A stretch of DNA of 64,000 nt from Microbacterium ulmi (GTDB taxonomy: Bacteria > Actinomycetota > Actinomycetes > Actinomycetales > Microbacteriaceae). Below the pieces are notes generated by a model that was not told the origin of the DNA, did not search any database, and saw only the letters and a program-made list of their open reading frames with translations. Location: NCBI RefSeq assembly GCF_011759705.1, contig NZ_JAAOZF010000001.1, positions 1,113,152 to 1,177,151 of the forward strand, written 5' to 3'. This document shows, one piece after another, positions 1 through 8,666 of this stretch (the stretch's first letter is position 1; each line of letters starts with the position of its first letter). The position numbers and the translations under genes were made by a program.

Positions 1-1
1 C

Positions 2-877
2 GCCCTCGTCGCGTTCGTCGCCCTGACGGTCTGGTACGTCGCGACGCCCTCGCTGTGGCTGCTCGTCGTCGTGACGGCGCTCGCGCTCGCCCTCGGCTGG
101 CATCTGGTCGCGTCGATCGGCGGCGGAGACATGCCCGTGGTCGTCTCGATGCTCAACAGCTACTCGGGCTGGGCGGCCGCGGCGGCGGGCTTCCTCCTGG
201 ACAACGACCTGCTCATCGTGACGGGCGCCCTCGTCGGCTCATCGGGCGCCTACCTGTCGTACATCATGTGCAAGGCCATGAACCGCTCCTTCCTGTCGGT
301 CATCGCGGGCGGCTTCGGCATCGAGGCGGCTTCGGGCCAGGATGCCGACTACGGCGAACATCGCGAGGTCGACGCGGAGTCCGTCGCCGAGCTGCTCACG
401 GCCGCGTCGAGCGTCATCATCACGCCCGGATACGGGATGGCTGTGGCGCAGGCGCAGCACGGCGTCGCCGACCTCGCCCACAAGCTCCGCGAGCGGGGGA
501 TCGACGTGCGGTTCGGCATCCATCCCGTCGCGGGACGCCTCCCCGGGCACATGAACGTGCTCCTCGCGGAGGCCAAGGTGCCGTACGACATCGTGCTGGA
601 GCTCGACGAGATAGGCGACGACTTCGCGCGCACCGACGTCGTGCTCGTGATCGGCGCGAACGACACCGTCAACCCCGCGGCCGCGGAGGATCCGGCGAGC
701 CCCATCGCAGGGATGCCGGTGCTGCGCGTGTGGGAGGCGCGCGACGTCGTCGTGTTCAAGCGCTCGATGGCGTCGGGCTACGCGGGCGTGCAGAATCCGC
801 TGTTCTTCCGCGAGAACACGCAGATGCTCTTCGGCGACGCGAAGGACCGCGTCGAGGACATCCTGCGCGCCCTCTGA
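2..877 (+). CDS. pntB: NAD(P) transhydrogenase subunit beta, C-terminal part
   Basis: The reading frame is open from the left edge, so the start lies outside the window. The visible part begins in the membrane domain (hydrophobic segments, then the loop [20 protein letters not shown]). It continues into the NADP(H)-binding dIII domain, with [34 protein letters not shown], the GANDTVNP segment and the C-terminal [10 protein letters not shown] and NPLFF motifs. These are diagnostic of PntB, the membrane subunit that couples proton translocation to hydride transfer from NADH to NADP+. The pntA subunit genes would be expected upstream, outside the window. No truncation is seen in the visible part. 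Confidence 0.95.
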   Translation, partial: ALVAFVALTVWYVATPSLWLLVVVTALALALGWHLVASIGGGDMPVVVSMLNSYSGWAAAAAGFLLDNDLLIVTGALVGSSGAYLSYIMCKAMNRSFLSVIAGGFGIEAASGQDADYGEHREVDAESVAELLTAASSVIITPGYGMAVAQAQHGVADLAHKLRERGIDVRFGIHPVAGRLPGHMNVLLAEAKVPYDIVLELDEIGDDFARTDVVLVIGANDTVNPAAAEDPASPIAGMPVLRVWEARDVVVFKRSMASGYAGVQNPLFFRENTQMLFGDAKDRVEDILRAL

Positions 878-925
878 GGTCTGCAGCGCAAGGCGGGGTC
901 GCAGCGCGTCGTCGGAGGGCGACTC

Positions 926-931
926 TAGGCT
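926..931 (+). promoter_or_regulatory. Leaderless -10 box of xthA
   Basis: TAGGCT ends six bases before the xthA ATG, so transcription would start at or next to the A of the start codon. No Shine-Dalgarno sequence is adjacent. Confidence 0.6.
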
Positions 932-937
932 GGATGC

Positions 938-1777
938 ATGCGCCTGGCCACCTGGAACGTCAACTCGATCCGCGCCCGCGTCGCCCGCACGGTCGACTTC
1001 GCGGTGCGCGAGCACATCGACGTGCTCGCGATGCAGGAGATCAAGTGCACGCCGGAGCAGTTCCCGTACGCCGAGTTCGAGGCGGCGGGCTACGAGGTCG
1101 TCGCGCACGGCCTGAACCAGTGGAACGGCGTCGCGATCGCGAGCCGCGTGCCGATCGAGGACGTCGAGCACGCGTTCCCGGGAATGCCCGGGTTCGCGAA
1201 GGGGGTCGAGGGCCCCGAGCAGCCGCAGGAGGCCCGCGCGCTCGGCGCGACCGTGGGCGGCATCCGCCTGTGGAGCCTCTACGTCCCCAACGGGCGCTCG
1301 CTCGGCGACCCGCACTACTACTACAAGCTCGACTGGCTGTCGGCGCTCGCCGAGCACACGTCGGCGTCGCTCGCCGAGAACCCCGACCTCGCGCTCGCGC
1401 TCGTCGGCGACTTCAACATCGCGCCGACGGATGCCGACAACGGCGACCCCGCCGTCGTCCCGGGCTTCTCGACCCACGTCTCGCCCCCTGAGCGCGAGGC
1501 GTTCGCGGCTCTGGAGGCCGCGGGGCTGCAGGACGTGGTCCGCCCGCTCGTGCCGACGGGGTACACGTACTGGGACTACAAGCGCCTGCGCTTCCCGCGC
1601 AACGAGGGCATGCGCATCGACTTCATCCTCGGGTCGCACGCCTTCGCCGACGCCGTGGCCGGCGCGTCGATCCATCGCGACGAGCGCAAGGGCGAGGCGC
1701 CGAGCGACCACGTCCCGGTCGTCGTCGATCTCGACCTCGCGGGCCCCGACGACGACGATCGTCCCATGATCTTCTGA
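938..1777 (+). CDS. xthA: Exodeoxyribonuclease III (AP endonuclease)
   Basis: A 279-residue enzyme of the exonuclease/endonuclease/phosphatase fold for base-excision repair: AP-site incision and 3'-end cleaning. It opens with LATWNVNSIRAR, carries the metal-binding Glu34 in AMQEIKC, the GDFNIAPTD motif (Asp158, Asn160) and the terminal SDHVPV motif (Asp257, His258), so all catalytic landmarks are present at normal family length. The start is the ATG six bases after a TAGGCT -10 box, which predicts a leaderless mRNA. The gene is monocistronic and converges on the reductase-like gene on the other strand. Confidence 0.95.
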   Translation: MRLATWNVNSIRARVARTVDFAVREHIDVLAMQEIKCTPEQFPYAEFEAAGYEVVAHGLNQWNGVAIASRVPIEDVEHAFPGMPGFAKGVEGPEQPQEARALGATVGGIRLWSLYVPNGRSLGDPHYYYKLDWLSALAEHTSASLAENPDLALALVGDFNIAPTDADNGDPAVVPGFSTHVSPPEREAFAALEAAGLQDVVRPLVPTGYTYWDYKRLRFPRNEGMRIDFILGSHAFADAVAGASIHRDERKGEAPSDHVPVVVDLDLAGPDDDDRPMIF

Positions 1778-1816
1778 CGTGCGGTCGCCCCGCGCCTACG
1801 CGGAGAAGCGCTGCGG

Positions 1817-2458
1817 CTACTCGTCGGGCGTCATGTCGCCCGTCGTCGGCACGCCCGCGGGGGCGTAGCGCAGCTGGACGACGCCCGCGTCGCCCGTGAG
1901 CGGCGGCTCGATGAGCGCGAGCCGCGCGGGGGTCGCGCCGTCGGGGAACACTCTCCTGCCCTCCCCCAGCACGATCGGGTGGACCCACAGCCTGAGCTCG
2001 TCGAACGTTCCGCCCGCGAGGAGGGTCTGGACGAAGTCGATGCTCCCGACGACGTGGATCTCGGCATGCCGATCGCGCAGCGCGTCGACCTCTGCGAGCA
2101 CATCGGCGCCGAGCTGCGTCGTCCCCTCCCACTCCAGCGCCGGCGTGCCGCGCGAGGCGACGTACTTCGGCACGCGGGTGAACGTGCGGCCGATGATCCC
2201 GACGGCGCCCTCCGTGTGGTGCGGCCAGTACGCCGCGAAGATGTCGTAGGTGCGGCGACCGAGCAGAAGCGCGTCCATCGTCTCGATGTACGCCATCACC
2301 TGCTCTCCCACCATCGTGTCGGGGATCGGCGCCTGCCATCCTCCGAACCGGAAGCCCCCCGACGTGTCCTCCTCGGGGCCGCCCGGCGCCTGCGCGACGC
2401 CGTCGAGAGTCGTGAACAGGTCGATGACGACACGTCCGCGAGCCGGTGCCTGTGCCAT
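1817..2458 (-). CDS. Dihydrofolate reductase-like (RibD C-terminal domain) protein
   Basis: 213 residues of the RibD_C/DHFR fold: a starting strand VVIDLFTTLDGVAQAPGG, the LLLGRRTYDIFAAYWP motif, VVGSIDFVQTLLAG and a C-terminal LWVHPIVLGEGRRVF. These features are typical of the small dihydrofolate-reductase-family proteins common in actinobacteria, which presumably use NADPH; their substrates are unknown. The ATG was chosen because AAGGAGAAG lies just upstream. It follows the HxlR and VOC genes on the same strand after an 83-base gap and may belong to the same stress-responsive unit. The function is family-level only. Confidence 0.85.
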   Translation of the reverse strand: MAQAPARGRVVIDLFTTLDGVAQAPGGPEEDTSGGFRFGGWQAPIPDTMVGEQVMAYIETMDALLLGRRTYDIFAAYWPHHTEGAVGIIGRTFTRVPKYVASRGTPALEWEGTTQLGADVLAEVDALRDRHAEIHVVGSIDFVQTLLAGGTFDELRLWVHPIVLGEGRRVFPDGATPARLALIEPPLTGDAGVVQLRYAPAGVPTTGDMTPDE

Positions 2459-2541
2459 GGTCTTCTCCTTGCTGTCGGAGCCGGAGGTCCGCATCGGGTC
2501 CGCAGCCCGTCGGCCGAACCCGTGAGACGATCCTCCGGCGT

Positions 2542-3249
2542 TCAGGCGGCTGCGGCAGGCGCCGCGGCTCCCGCCTCGATGTGGAACGTCGCGGCGAACC
2601 GCTCGAGCAGCGTCTCGTCGCCGCGCAGGACCTGCAGCACGCCGTCGTCGATCGCCGCGAAGGGCGTCAGCTCGCCCGAGATGAGACGGCGGATGCCGGG
2701 CCCCGCCGCGAAGACGAGCTCCGGCACGCCGTCCGGCATGCGTCCGCCGACGGGGGGCGCGGGCGGCGCGAGCTGCGCGATCCGCAGCTCGCCGCCGTCG
2801 ACCTGCACGCGCAGCGCGACGTCGCCGACGTGCACCTCGTAGTCCGCGGGGGGGAGGGCGGCCGCGGCATCCCGCTGGAAGGCCGTTCGCAGGGCGATCG
2901 TCAGCGAGTCCGCCGTCACGACGTCGTCGATCCCCGGCTCGCCCATCGCCTGGAACCCCCATCGCCCGAGCGCGACGACGATCGGCTCGAGCTCGCGCCC
3001 GTACTCGGTGAGGTCGTACACGAGCCCGCAGCTCTTGAGCGGGATCCGGCGCACGACACCGCCCTCCTGCAGCTCCTTGAGCCGAGCGGAGAGGATGTTG
3101 GTCGGGATCTTCGGCAGTCCCTGCTTGAGGTCCGTGTAGCGCCGGGGGCCGACGAGGAGGTCGCGGACGATGAGCAGCGCCCACCGCTCGCCCACGAGCT
3201 CGACGGCCGTCGTGACCCCGCAGTACTGGCCGTAGCTGCGGGAGCCCAC
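2542..3249 (-). CDS. HxlR-family transcriptional regulator with C-terminal SCP2-like region
   Basis: The N-terminal ~100 residues are a winged-helix HxlR domain: CGVTTAVELVGERWALLIVRD, then GPRRYTDLKQGLPKIPTNILSARLKEL, then a wing VVRRIPLKS. Cys10 is in the place of the conserved, often redox-active N-terminal cysteine of the family. The remaining ~120 residues resemble the SCP2-like sensor tail found in many actinobacterial members. The start is a GTG directly abutting the TGA of the upstream VOC gene, so the two are translationally coupled. The likely operator is the palindrome at the operon promoter (3765-3800), implying autoregulation; the inducer cannot be read from sequence. Confidence 0.9.
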   Translation of the reverse strand: MGSRSYGQYCGVTTAVELVGERWALLIVRDLLVGPRRYTDLKQGLPKIPTNILSARLKELQEGGVVRRIPLKSCGLVYDLTEYGRELEPIVVALGRWGFQAMGEPGIDDVVTADSLTIALRTAFQRDAAAALPPADYEVHVGDVALRVQVDGGELRIAQLAPPAPPVGGRMPDGVPELVFAAGPGIRRLISGELTPFAAIDDGVLQVLRGDETLLERFAATFHIEAGAAAPAAAA

Positions 3250-3714
3250 TCAGTTCACGCCGGGACGCGGGACATCGGCGAACTCGGGGTGATCTGCGAC
3301 GAACGCCTCAGGACCCTGCTCCGCGGCCTGCGGCTCCATGAACAGGAACCCGAGGCTGTTGCCGTCGGGGTCGTCGAGGTCGCGGCTGTACATGAAGCCG
3401 AGGTCCTGGGCGGGACGCGGTTCGGAGCCGCCCGCCGCGAGGCCCGCCTCGATGACGTGGTCGACGTCCTCGCGCGACTCGCGGCTGAACGCGAGCGACA
3501 CCTGTGCCGTGGTCTGGGGGTCGGCGATGGGCTTGTCGGTGAACGTCGCGAAGAACTCGCGCTTGAGGACCATGAAGAAGACGTTCTCGTCCCACACGAT
3601 GCATGCGGCGTTCTCGTCGGTGAACTGCGGATTGATGCCGGCGCCGAGGGCCGTGTAGAACGCCTTGCTGCGCTCGAGGTCTGACGTCGGGATGTTGACG
3701 AAGATCTGCGTCAT
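3250..3714 (-). CDS. VOC-family (glyoxalase/bleomycin-resistance fold) protein
   Basis: 154 residues with two beta-alpha-beta-beta-beta modules. The first holds VNIPTSDLERSKAFYTALG and the second ends DPDGNSLGFLFMEP, the usual C-terminal signature of lactoylglutathione-lyase-like VOC proteins. The ATG was chosen for the GGGAG eight bases upstream; a longer in-frame N-terminus has no family similarity. It is the first gene of an operon with the HxlR regulator, whose GTG start immediately follows this stop codon. Such pairs commonly respond to electrophiles or xenobiotics, but the substrate is unknown. Confidence 0.85.
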   Translation of the reverse strand: MTQIFVNIPTSDLERSKAFYTALGAGINPQFTDENAACIVWDENVFFMVLKREFFATFTDKPIADPQTTAQVSLAFSRESREDVDHVIEAGLAAGGSEPRPAQDLGFMYSRDLDDPDGNSLGFLFMEPQAAEQGPEAFVADHPEFADVPRPGVN

Positions 3715-3762
3715 GATGTGCTCCCTGTCGGGGCCGGGCATCCGTGCTCCGGCGCTGAACCG

Positions 3763-3792
3763 ATACTTGCAAAAAACAAGCACGCTTGTCAA
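3763..3792 (-). promoter_or_regulatory. Promoter of the VOC-hxlR operon
   Basis: On the minus strand a perfect -35 TTGACA (3787-3792) is separated by 18 bases from a -10 AAGTAT (3763-3768). It overlaps the 36-bp palindrome, so a bound regulator would block polymerase. Confidence 0.65.
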
Positions 3793-3800
3793 TAGCAAGT
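3765..3800. promoter_or_regulatory. 36-bp imperfect palindrome, probable HxlR operator
   Basis: The outer arms are ACTTGC / GCAAGT and the inner arms ACAAGC / GCTTGT, with a two-base centre. Each 17-base arm matches the other at 13 positions. It covers the -35 and -10 of the operon that encodes the HxlR regulator and is AT-rich against a GC-rich background. Confidence 0.6.
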
Positions 3801-3919
3801 AGCGACCCGTTCACCAAGACGACGGTCGTGGGCTTGCCGTCGAACGAGGCCCCGATCCCACGGGTGGGCCCCACGGCGGCATCCGTCTTGCGGGGGATGC
3901 CCCGAACCCCGCACGGTCC

Positions 3920-3925
3920 TACCGT
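3920..3925 (+). promoter_or_regulatory. Leaderless -10 box of the sensor kinase gene
   Basis: TACCGT followed by six bases (GGAGGG) and the ATG. The purine run touches the start codon and is too close to act as a normal Shine-Dalgarno sequence, so leaderless initiation is more likely. Confidence 0.5.
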
Positions 3926-3931
3926 GGAGGG

Positions 3932-5233
3932 ATGGCCGAGGCATCCCCCATCCCGCCGCAGCGACAGGCCGTGCGCCGCACTCCTCCCCGCCCGGACGAG
4001 CTCCGGGCCGACGTGTGGATCGCCGGCGGACTGATCGTGGCGGCGATCATCAGCGCGTGGCTCGGGCTCGTCGCGGGGGTCTACGGCACGGACGCCTCGT
4101 CGATGACGTGGGGGCTCGTCTATGCCGTCGCCGTCTCTGCGCCCCTCGCCCTGCGTCGCCGGGTTCCGACGCTCGCGCTCGCGCTCGTCGCGATCGCGTT
4201 CTTCGCCGGTGTCACGTTCCGCATCCCCGACCTCTATGTCGGCAACATCGCCCTGTTCATCGCGATGTTCACGGTCGGCGCGTGGGTCGACGACCGACGA
4301 CGGGCGACCCTCGTGCGGGTGCTCGTGATCACGGGCATGCTCGTGTGGCTGCTCGTGATGCTGTTCCAGTCGGCGACGGCCGAGACCGACGAGGGCTTCT
4401 CCCGAGCGGGGCTGTTCTCCCCCTTCGCCGCCTTCGCCCTCTTGCAGCTCCTGGTCAACGTGGCGTTCTTCGGCGGCGCCTACTACCTCGGCGACCGCGC
4501 GCACGCGAGCGCGCTGTCACGCCGCACGCTCGAGGAGCGCACCGCCGAGCTCGAGAGGGAGCGAGAGCTCACGGCGGCTCAGGCGGTCGCGCTCGACCGC
4601 GTGAGCATCGCGCGAGAGCTGCACGACGTCGTCGCGCACCACGTCTCGGCGATGGGAGTGCAGGCCGGAGCCGCCCGCTCCGTGCTCGACCGCGACCCGT
4701 CCGCCGCGCGCGACGTGCTCGTCGGCATCGAAGGATCGGCCCGCGATGCGCTCGGCGAGCTGCGCAATCTTCTCGACACGCTGCGCAGGCCCGGCGGCGA
4801 AGCCGGTCCCGGCCCCGAGACCGAGGGCGCATCCACTCTGCGACTGGATGCGATCGCCGGCCTCGTGGCGCACGCGAGCGACAACGGGCTGCCCACGACC
4901 TTCGCGGTGCTCGGCAGGCCGGTCTCCGCGCCCGATGTCGTGCAGGTGAACCTCTACCGCATCGCGCAAGAGGCGCTCACCAACGCTCGGCGCCACGGCG
5001 GGGCGGAGGCGACGGCCGACGTGCGGCTGCGCTACGACCCCGACGCCATCGAGCTCGAGATCACCAACACGGGCTCCGTGCGCGCGACGGGGCGCGCAGG
5101 ACTGGGCCTGGTCGGCATGCGCGAGCGCGCAGCGGCCTCGGGCGGCGTCATCGAGACGGGACCCCGCCCACGAGGCGGCTACCTCGTCCGCGTCCGCGTC
5201 CCCCTCACGAGCCGGTCCGCGGTGCTCGCGTGA
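3932..5233 (+). CDS. Sensor histidine kinase, NarL/DesK type (HisKA_3)
   Basis: 433 residues. An N-terminal half with about six hydrophobic segments (residues ~28-185) anchors it in the membrane. A coiled-coil linker (RTLEERTAELERERELTAAQ) leads to the HisKA_3 dimerisation box with phospho-acceptor His231 in SIARELHDVVAHHVSAMG. The HATPase_c domain follows, with an N-box (AQEALTNARRHGGA) and G-box (GRAGLGLVGMRERA). It phosphorylates the response regulator encoded next, whose GTG start overlaps this gene's TGA. There is no large extracellular domain, so it probably senses a membrane or envelope signal. The pair lies directly upstream of an ABC exporter, its probable target. Confidence 0.95.
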   Translation: MAEASPIPPQRQAVRRTPPRPDELRADVWIAGGLIVAAIISAWLGLVAGVYGTDASSMTWGLVYAVAVSAPLALRRRVPTLALALVAIAFFAGVTFRIPDLYVGNIALFIAMFTVGAWVDDRRRATLVRVLVITGMLVWLLVMLFQSATAETDEGFSRAGLFSPFAAFALLQLLVNVAFFGGAYYLGDRAHASALSRRTLEERTAELERERELTAAQAVALDRVSIARELHDVVAHHVSAMGVQAGAARSVLDRDPSAARDVLVGIEGSARDALGELRNLLDTLRRPGGEAGPGPETEGASTLRLDAIAGLVAHASDNGLPTTFAVLGRPVSAPDVVQVNLYRIAQEALTNARRHGGAEATADVRLRYDPDAIELEITNTGSVRATGRAGLGLVGMRERAAASGGVIETGPRPRGGYLVRVRVPLTSRSAVLA

Positions 5234-5961
5234 GAACGACGCCGATCCGCGTGCTCCTCGTCGACGACCACGCCGTGATGCGCGCCGGCTTCCGCCTCAT
5301 CCTCGAAGGCGCGGCTGACGTCGAGGTCGTCGGCGAGGCCTCGGACGGCGCGGAGGCGGTCGCGGCGGCGTCCCGCCTCGCTCCGGACGTCGTGTGCATG
5401 GATGTGCAGATGCCGGTCATGGACGGTCTGGAGGCCACGCGTCGAATCGTCACGGACCCCGCCTCGACGGCCGCCGTCGTCATCGTCACGACCTTCGACC
5501 GCGACGACTACCTGTTCCAGGCGCTCTCGGCGGGCGCGAGCGGGTTCCTGCTCAAGAACGCGGGCCCGGAGGACCTCGTGTCCGCCGTCCGCATCGCGGC
5601 GGCGGGCGACGCACTGCTCGCGCCCGAGGTGACGCGTCGGGTGATCGCGCGCTTCGCTGGGGCGGATGGCGCCGCCGGCGCGCCCGCGCACGCCGAGGGC
5701 GACCGTGGCGCAGCGGGGGTCGCGGCTCGGTCGTCCGTCGCGGCGGCCGCGCTCGGAGCCGCTCCCGGCCCCGAGCTGACCGATCGCGAGGCAGAGGTGC
5801 TCGCGCTCATGGCGGACGCGCTGAGCAATGCCGAGATCGCCGTCCGGCTGCACATAGGCGAGTCGACCGTCAAGACCCACGTGTCGAACGTGCTTCTCAA
5901 GCTCGGAGTGCGCGACCGCGTGCAGGCGGTCGTGTACGCCCATCGGCACGGCCTCGCCTGA
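5230..5961 (+). CDS. LuxR/NarL-family response regulator
   Basis: 243 residues. The receiver domain opens with [20 protein letters not shown], has acidic residues at 12-13 and phospho-acceptor Asp58 in [17 protein letters not shown]. An Ala/Gly-rich linker (~residues 140-175) connects to a C-terminal LuxR helix-turn-helix: [20 protein letters not shown] then [19 protein letters not shown]. The start is the GTG of a GTGA overlap with the kinase stop codon, so the two are translationally coupled. Phosphorylated dimers would bind DNA; the ABC exporter genes 100 bases downstream are the likeliest targets. Confidence 0.95.
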   Translation: MRTTPIRVLLVDDHAVMRAGFRLILEGAADVEVVGEASDGAEAVAAASRLAPDVVCMDVQMPVMDGLEATRRIVTDPASTAAVVIVTTFDRDDYLFQALSAGASGFLLKNAGPEDLVSAVRIAAAGDALLAPEVTRRVIARFAGADGAAGAPAHAEGDRGAAGVAARSSVAAAALGAAPGPELTDREAEVLALMADALSNAEIAVRLHIGESTVKTHVSNVLLKLGVRDRVQAVVYAHRHGLA

Positions 5962-6062
5962 CCTCCCCCGTCCGGCGGAGCCCGAGCCCCGTCGTGGGAC
6001 GGATGCGCTCGACCGGCGGCATCCGTACCGTTGACCACATCGACCACGACCAGGAGGAGCCG

Positions 6063-6947
6063 ATGCTCGAGCTTCGAGGGATCACGAAGAGCTACGGCGC
6101 GCATCGCGTGCTCGACGACGTCTCGTTCGACGTCAGGCCCGGCCGTCTGACGGGCTTCGTCGGCGGCAACGGCGCGGGCAAGACCACGACGATGCGGATC
6201 GTCCTCGGCGTGCTCGGAAAGGACGCCGGAACCGTGATGCTGGATGGAGCGGATGTCTCGGCATCCGATCGGCGACGGTTCGGGTACATGCCGGAGGAGC
6301 GCGGGCTGTACCCCAAGATGAAGGTGCTCGAGCACATCGTGTACCTCGCGCGCCTGCACGGCTACTCGAAGGCTGATGCGACGACCCGCGCGACGGATCT
6401 CCTCGAGAGGCTCGGACTCGGCGAGCGGCTCGGGGACAACGTCGAGACGCTTTCGCTCGGCAACCAGCAGCGAGCGCAGATCGCGGCGGCGCTCGTGCAC
6501 GAACCCGAGGTGCTGATCCTCGACGAGCCCTTCTCGGGCCTGGACCCGCTCGCCGTCGATGTCGTCGCGGGCGTCCTCCAGCAGTTCTCCGACGCCGGCG
6601 CCGCGATCGTGTTCTCGTCCCACCAGCTCGACGTCGTCGAGCGCCTGTGCGACGACCTCGTCATCATCGCGAACGGCGCGATCCGCGCCGCGGGGTCGCG
6701 CGACGCCCTCCGCGCGCAGCACGCGCTCCGGCGCTACGAGCTCGTGTCGGCGGGCGACGTGGGCTGGCTCCGCGACGAGCCCGGCGTCACCGTCGTCGAC
6801 TTCGACGGCGGCTATGCGCTCTTCGACGTCGACGCCGACGCGACGGCGCAGCGCGTGCTGCAGCGCGCCGTCGCCGCCGGCGACGTCGCGAGCTTCGCCC
6901 CGCAGCATCCTTCCCTCGCGCAGATCTACAAGGAGGTCATCCAGTGA
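6063..6947 (+). CDS. ABC transporter ATP-binding protein (NatA-like exporter)
   Basis: 294 residues. Walker A GGNGAGKTT (34-42), an ABC signature in the LSLGNQQR form, Walker B VLILDEPFSGLDP and the switch histidine in VFSSHQLDVVERL. The NQQ-type signature and ~75-residue C-terminal extension are usual for NatA/DrrA-like exporters. Start: ATG after a strong GGAGGAG. Its stop overlaps the GTG of the permease gene. It energises export by the membrane partner encoded next; the cargo is unknown (NatAB removes Na+, relatives export drugs or lipids). Confidence 0.92.
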   Translation: MLELRGITKSYGAHRVLDDVSFDVRPGRLTGFVGGNGAGKTTTMRIVLGVLGKDAGTVMLDGADVSASDRRRFGYMPEERGLYPKMKVLEHIVYLARLHGYSKADATTRATDLLERLGLGERLGDNVETLSLGNQQRAQIAAALVHEPEVLILDEPFSGLDPLAVDVVAGVLQQFSDAGAAIVFSSHQLDVVERLCDDLVIIANGAIRAAGSRDALRAQHALRRYELVSAGDVGWLRDEPGVTVVDFDGGYALFDVDADATAQRVLQRAVAAGDVASFAPQHPSLAQIYKEVIQ

Positions 6948-8041
6948 GCGCCCCCACCTCGCCCGTCCCGTCGTTCGGGCAGAGCGTCTGGCTCGTCGCC
7001 GAGCGCGAGATCGGCTCGAAGCTGCGCAGCAAGGCGTTCCTCATCTCGTTCGCGATCCTGTTCGCGGGCGCTCTCGCCCTCGTCGTGTGGGGGGGCTTCT
7101 CGGCCCGCGACGACTCCGGGACGCCCGTCGCGGTCACCCCCGACGCGCAGCAGCAGGTCGACGCGATCCCGGGGCTCGAGGTCACCCCCGTCGGCGATCG
7201 GGCCGAGGGCGAGCGGCTCGTCGCGTCCGGCGACGTCGACGCGGCGATCGTCGGCGACTCCGCCTCGCCGCTCGGGATCACGGTGATCGGCGACACGGAG
7301 GTTCCGACGTCGCTGCTCATGTCGCTCGCGCAGCTGCCCGCCGTCGAGCTGCTCGAGCCGGATGGGGCGCCCAACGTCCTCGGCTACATCGTCGCGGTCG
7401 GCTTCGGCGTGATCTTCCTGTTCTCGGCGCAGACGTTCGGCGCCACCATCGCGCAGTCCGTCGTGGAGGAGAAGCAGACGCGCGTCGTCGAGCTGCTCAT
7501 CTCCGCGATCCCGACTCGGGCGCTGCTGGCGGGCAAGGTCATCGGCAACACGATCCTCGCGATGGCCCAGCTGCTGATCCTCGCGGCGATCGCCGTCGTC
7601 GGCCTCACGATCACGGGCCAGACGACCCTCCTGCAGGGGATCGGCGCACCCATCGCGTGGTTCGCGATCTTCTTCCTCTTCGGCTTCATCCTGCTCGCGG
7701 CCCTGTTCGCGGCGGCCGCGGCGATGGTGTCCCGTCAGGAGGACATCGGCTCGACCACGACGCCTCTCCTGTTGCTGATCATGGTCCCGTACTTCCTCGT
7801 GATCTTCTTCTGGAACAACCCCGTCGTGCTCACGGTCATGTCGTATGTGCCGTTCTCAGCGCCGATCGGGATGCCGATGCGCATGTTCCTCGGCAGCGCC
7901 GAGTGGTGGGAGCCGCTCCTGTCGCTCGCGATCCTCATCGCGACGTGCGTGGCCGCGATCCTCGTCGGCGCGCGCATCTACGAGAACTCGCTCCTGCGCA
8001 TGGGCGCACGCGTCAAGCTCGCAGAGGCCCTCGCCGGCTGA
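6944..8041 (+). CDS. ABC-2 type permease (NatB-like)
   Basis: 365 residues. One N-terminal membrane segment (LISFAILFAGALALVVWGG) is followed by a ~130-residue extracytoplasmic domain (DSGTPVAVTPDAQQQVDAIP onward). Five hydrophobic segments make up the C-terminal half, including the EEKQTRVVELLISAIPTRAL coupling motif of ABC-2 permeases. The start is the GTG of a GTGA overlap with the ATPase gene. The one-plus-five topology matches NatB/YhaP. It probably dimerises in the membrane with the ATPase. Confidence 0.9.
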   Translation: MSAPTSPVPSFGQSVWLVAEREIGSKLRSKAFLISFAILFAGALALVVWGGFSARDDSGTPVAVTPDAQQQVDAIPGLEVTPVGDRAEGERLVASGDVDAAIVGDSASPLGITVIGDTEVPTSLLMSLAQLPAVELLEPDGAPNVLGYIVAVGFGVIFLFSAQTFGATIAQSVVEEKQTRVVELLISAIPTRALLAGKVIGNTILAMAQLLILAAIAVVGLTITGQTTLLQGIGAPIAWFAIFFLFGFILLAALFAAAAAMVSRQEDIGSTTTPLLLLIMVPYFLVIFFWNNPVVLTVMSYVPFSAPIGMPMRMFLGSAEWWEPLLSLAILIATCVAAILVGARIYENSLLRMGARVKLAEALAG

Positions 8042-8047
8042 CCCGCT

Positions 8048-8064
8048 CCCGCGCCCGTCGCGGG
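8048..8064. terminator. Short GC hairpin between convergent genes
   Basis: CCCGCG / CGCGGG with a five-base loop, seven bases after the permease stop and just before the convergent rraA stop. There is no U-tract, so it is a weak candidate. Confidence 0.35.
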
Positions 8065-8070
8065 CGGGGG

Positions 8071-8538
8071 TCAGCGGGTTACGAGGATGCCATCGGGGTC
8101 GGCCCAGACGTGCCGCCCGGGCGCGAAGGTCACGCCCGCGATCACGACGGGGACGTCGACCTCGCCGATGCCGTCCTTGGCGCTCTTGCGAGGGTTCGAG
8201 CCGAGCGCCTTGACGCCGAGCGGAAGCGCGCCGATCGCGACGCGGTCGCGGATCGCGCCGTGAACGATGAGCCCGGCCCAGCGGTTCTCGACGGCGGATG
8301 CCGCGATCAGGTCGCCGACCAGAGCCGACTCGAGCGAGCCGCCGCCGTCGATCACGAGCACGGCCCCGTCGCCGGGCGTCGCGAGCAGAGCCTTGACGAG
8401 CGCGTTGTCGCGGTGACACCGGATCGTCCTGACGGGCCCGTCGAAGGCGGCGCGCCCGCCGAAGTCGTGGAGCTGCAGGGCGAGCGAGTCCAGCTCGTCG
8501 CCGCGCTCGTCGTACAGGTCGGCCGTCGCGATCGTCAT
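8071..8538 (-). CDS. rraA: RraA-family protein (RNase E regulator / oxaloacetate-HMG aldolase fold)
   Basis: 155 residues covering the whole RraA family: TADLYDERGDELDSL at the N-terminus, the central PGDGAVLVIDGGGSLESALV and GDLIAASAVENRWAG, then GLIVHGAIRD with the conserved Arg-Asp, and VVIAGVTFAPGRHVWAD. E. coli RraA inhibits RNase E; many relatives are divalent-metal 4-hydroxy-4-methyl-2-oxoglutarate aldolases. The sequence cannot separate these roles. The start codon lies six bases after TAACCT, so it is probably leaderless. Confidence 0.88.
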   Translation of the reverse strand: MTIATADLYDERGDELDSLALQLHDFGGRAAFDGPVRTIRCHRDNALVKALLATPGDGAVLVIDGGGSLESALVGDLIAASAVENRWAGLIVHGAIRDRVAIGALPLGVKALGSNPRKSAKDGIGEVDVPVVIAGVTFAPGRHVWADPDGILVTR

Positions 8539-8544
8539 GCAGCC

Positions 8545-8550
8545 AGGTTA
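8545..8550 (-). promoter_or_regulatory. Leaderless -10 box of rraA
   Basis: TAACCT on the minus strand, six bases (GGCTGC) before the ATG. Confidence 0.55.
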
Positions 8551-8666
8551 GGGGCGCCGCGTCGCACGGGCGATCGGCGTAACCTGGGAACACGTCACAG
8601 ACTTATGCGGTTGCATGGAATCGGGCCAAGGGTGTCCCGCCAGACGAATGAACGACGGGAGCACCC

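Noticed and set aside
55..1491. A 478-codon frame overlapping pntB and xthA
   Set aside because: Arg-rich out-of-frame shadow; both real genes are complete or continuous in other frames.
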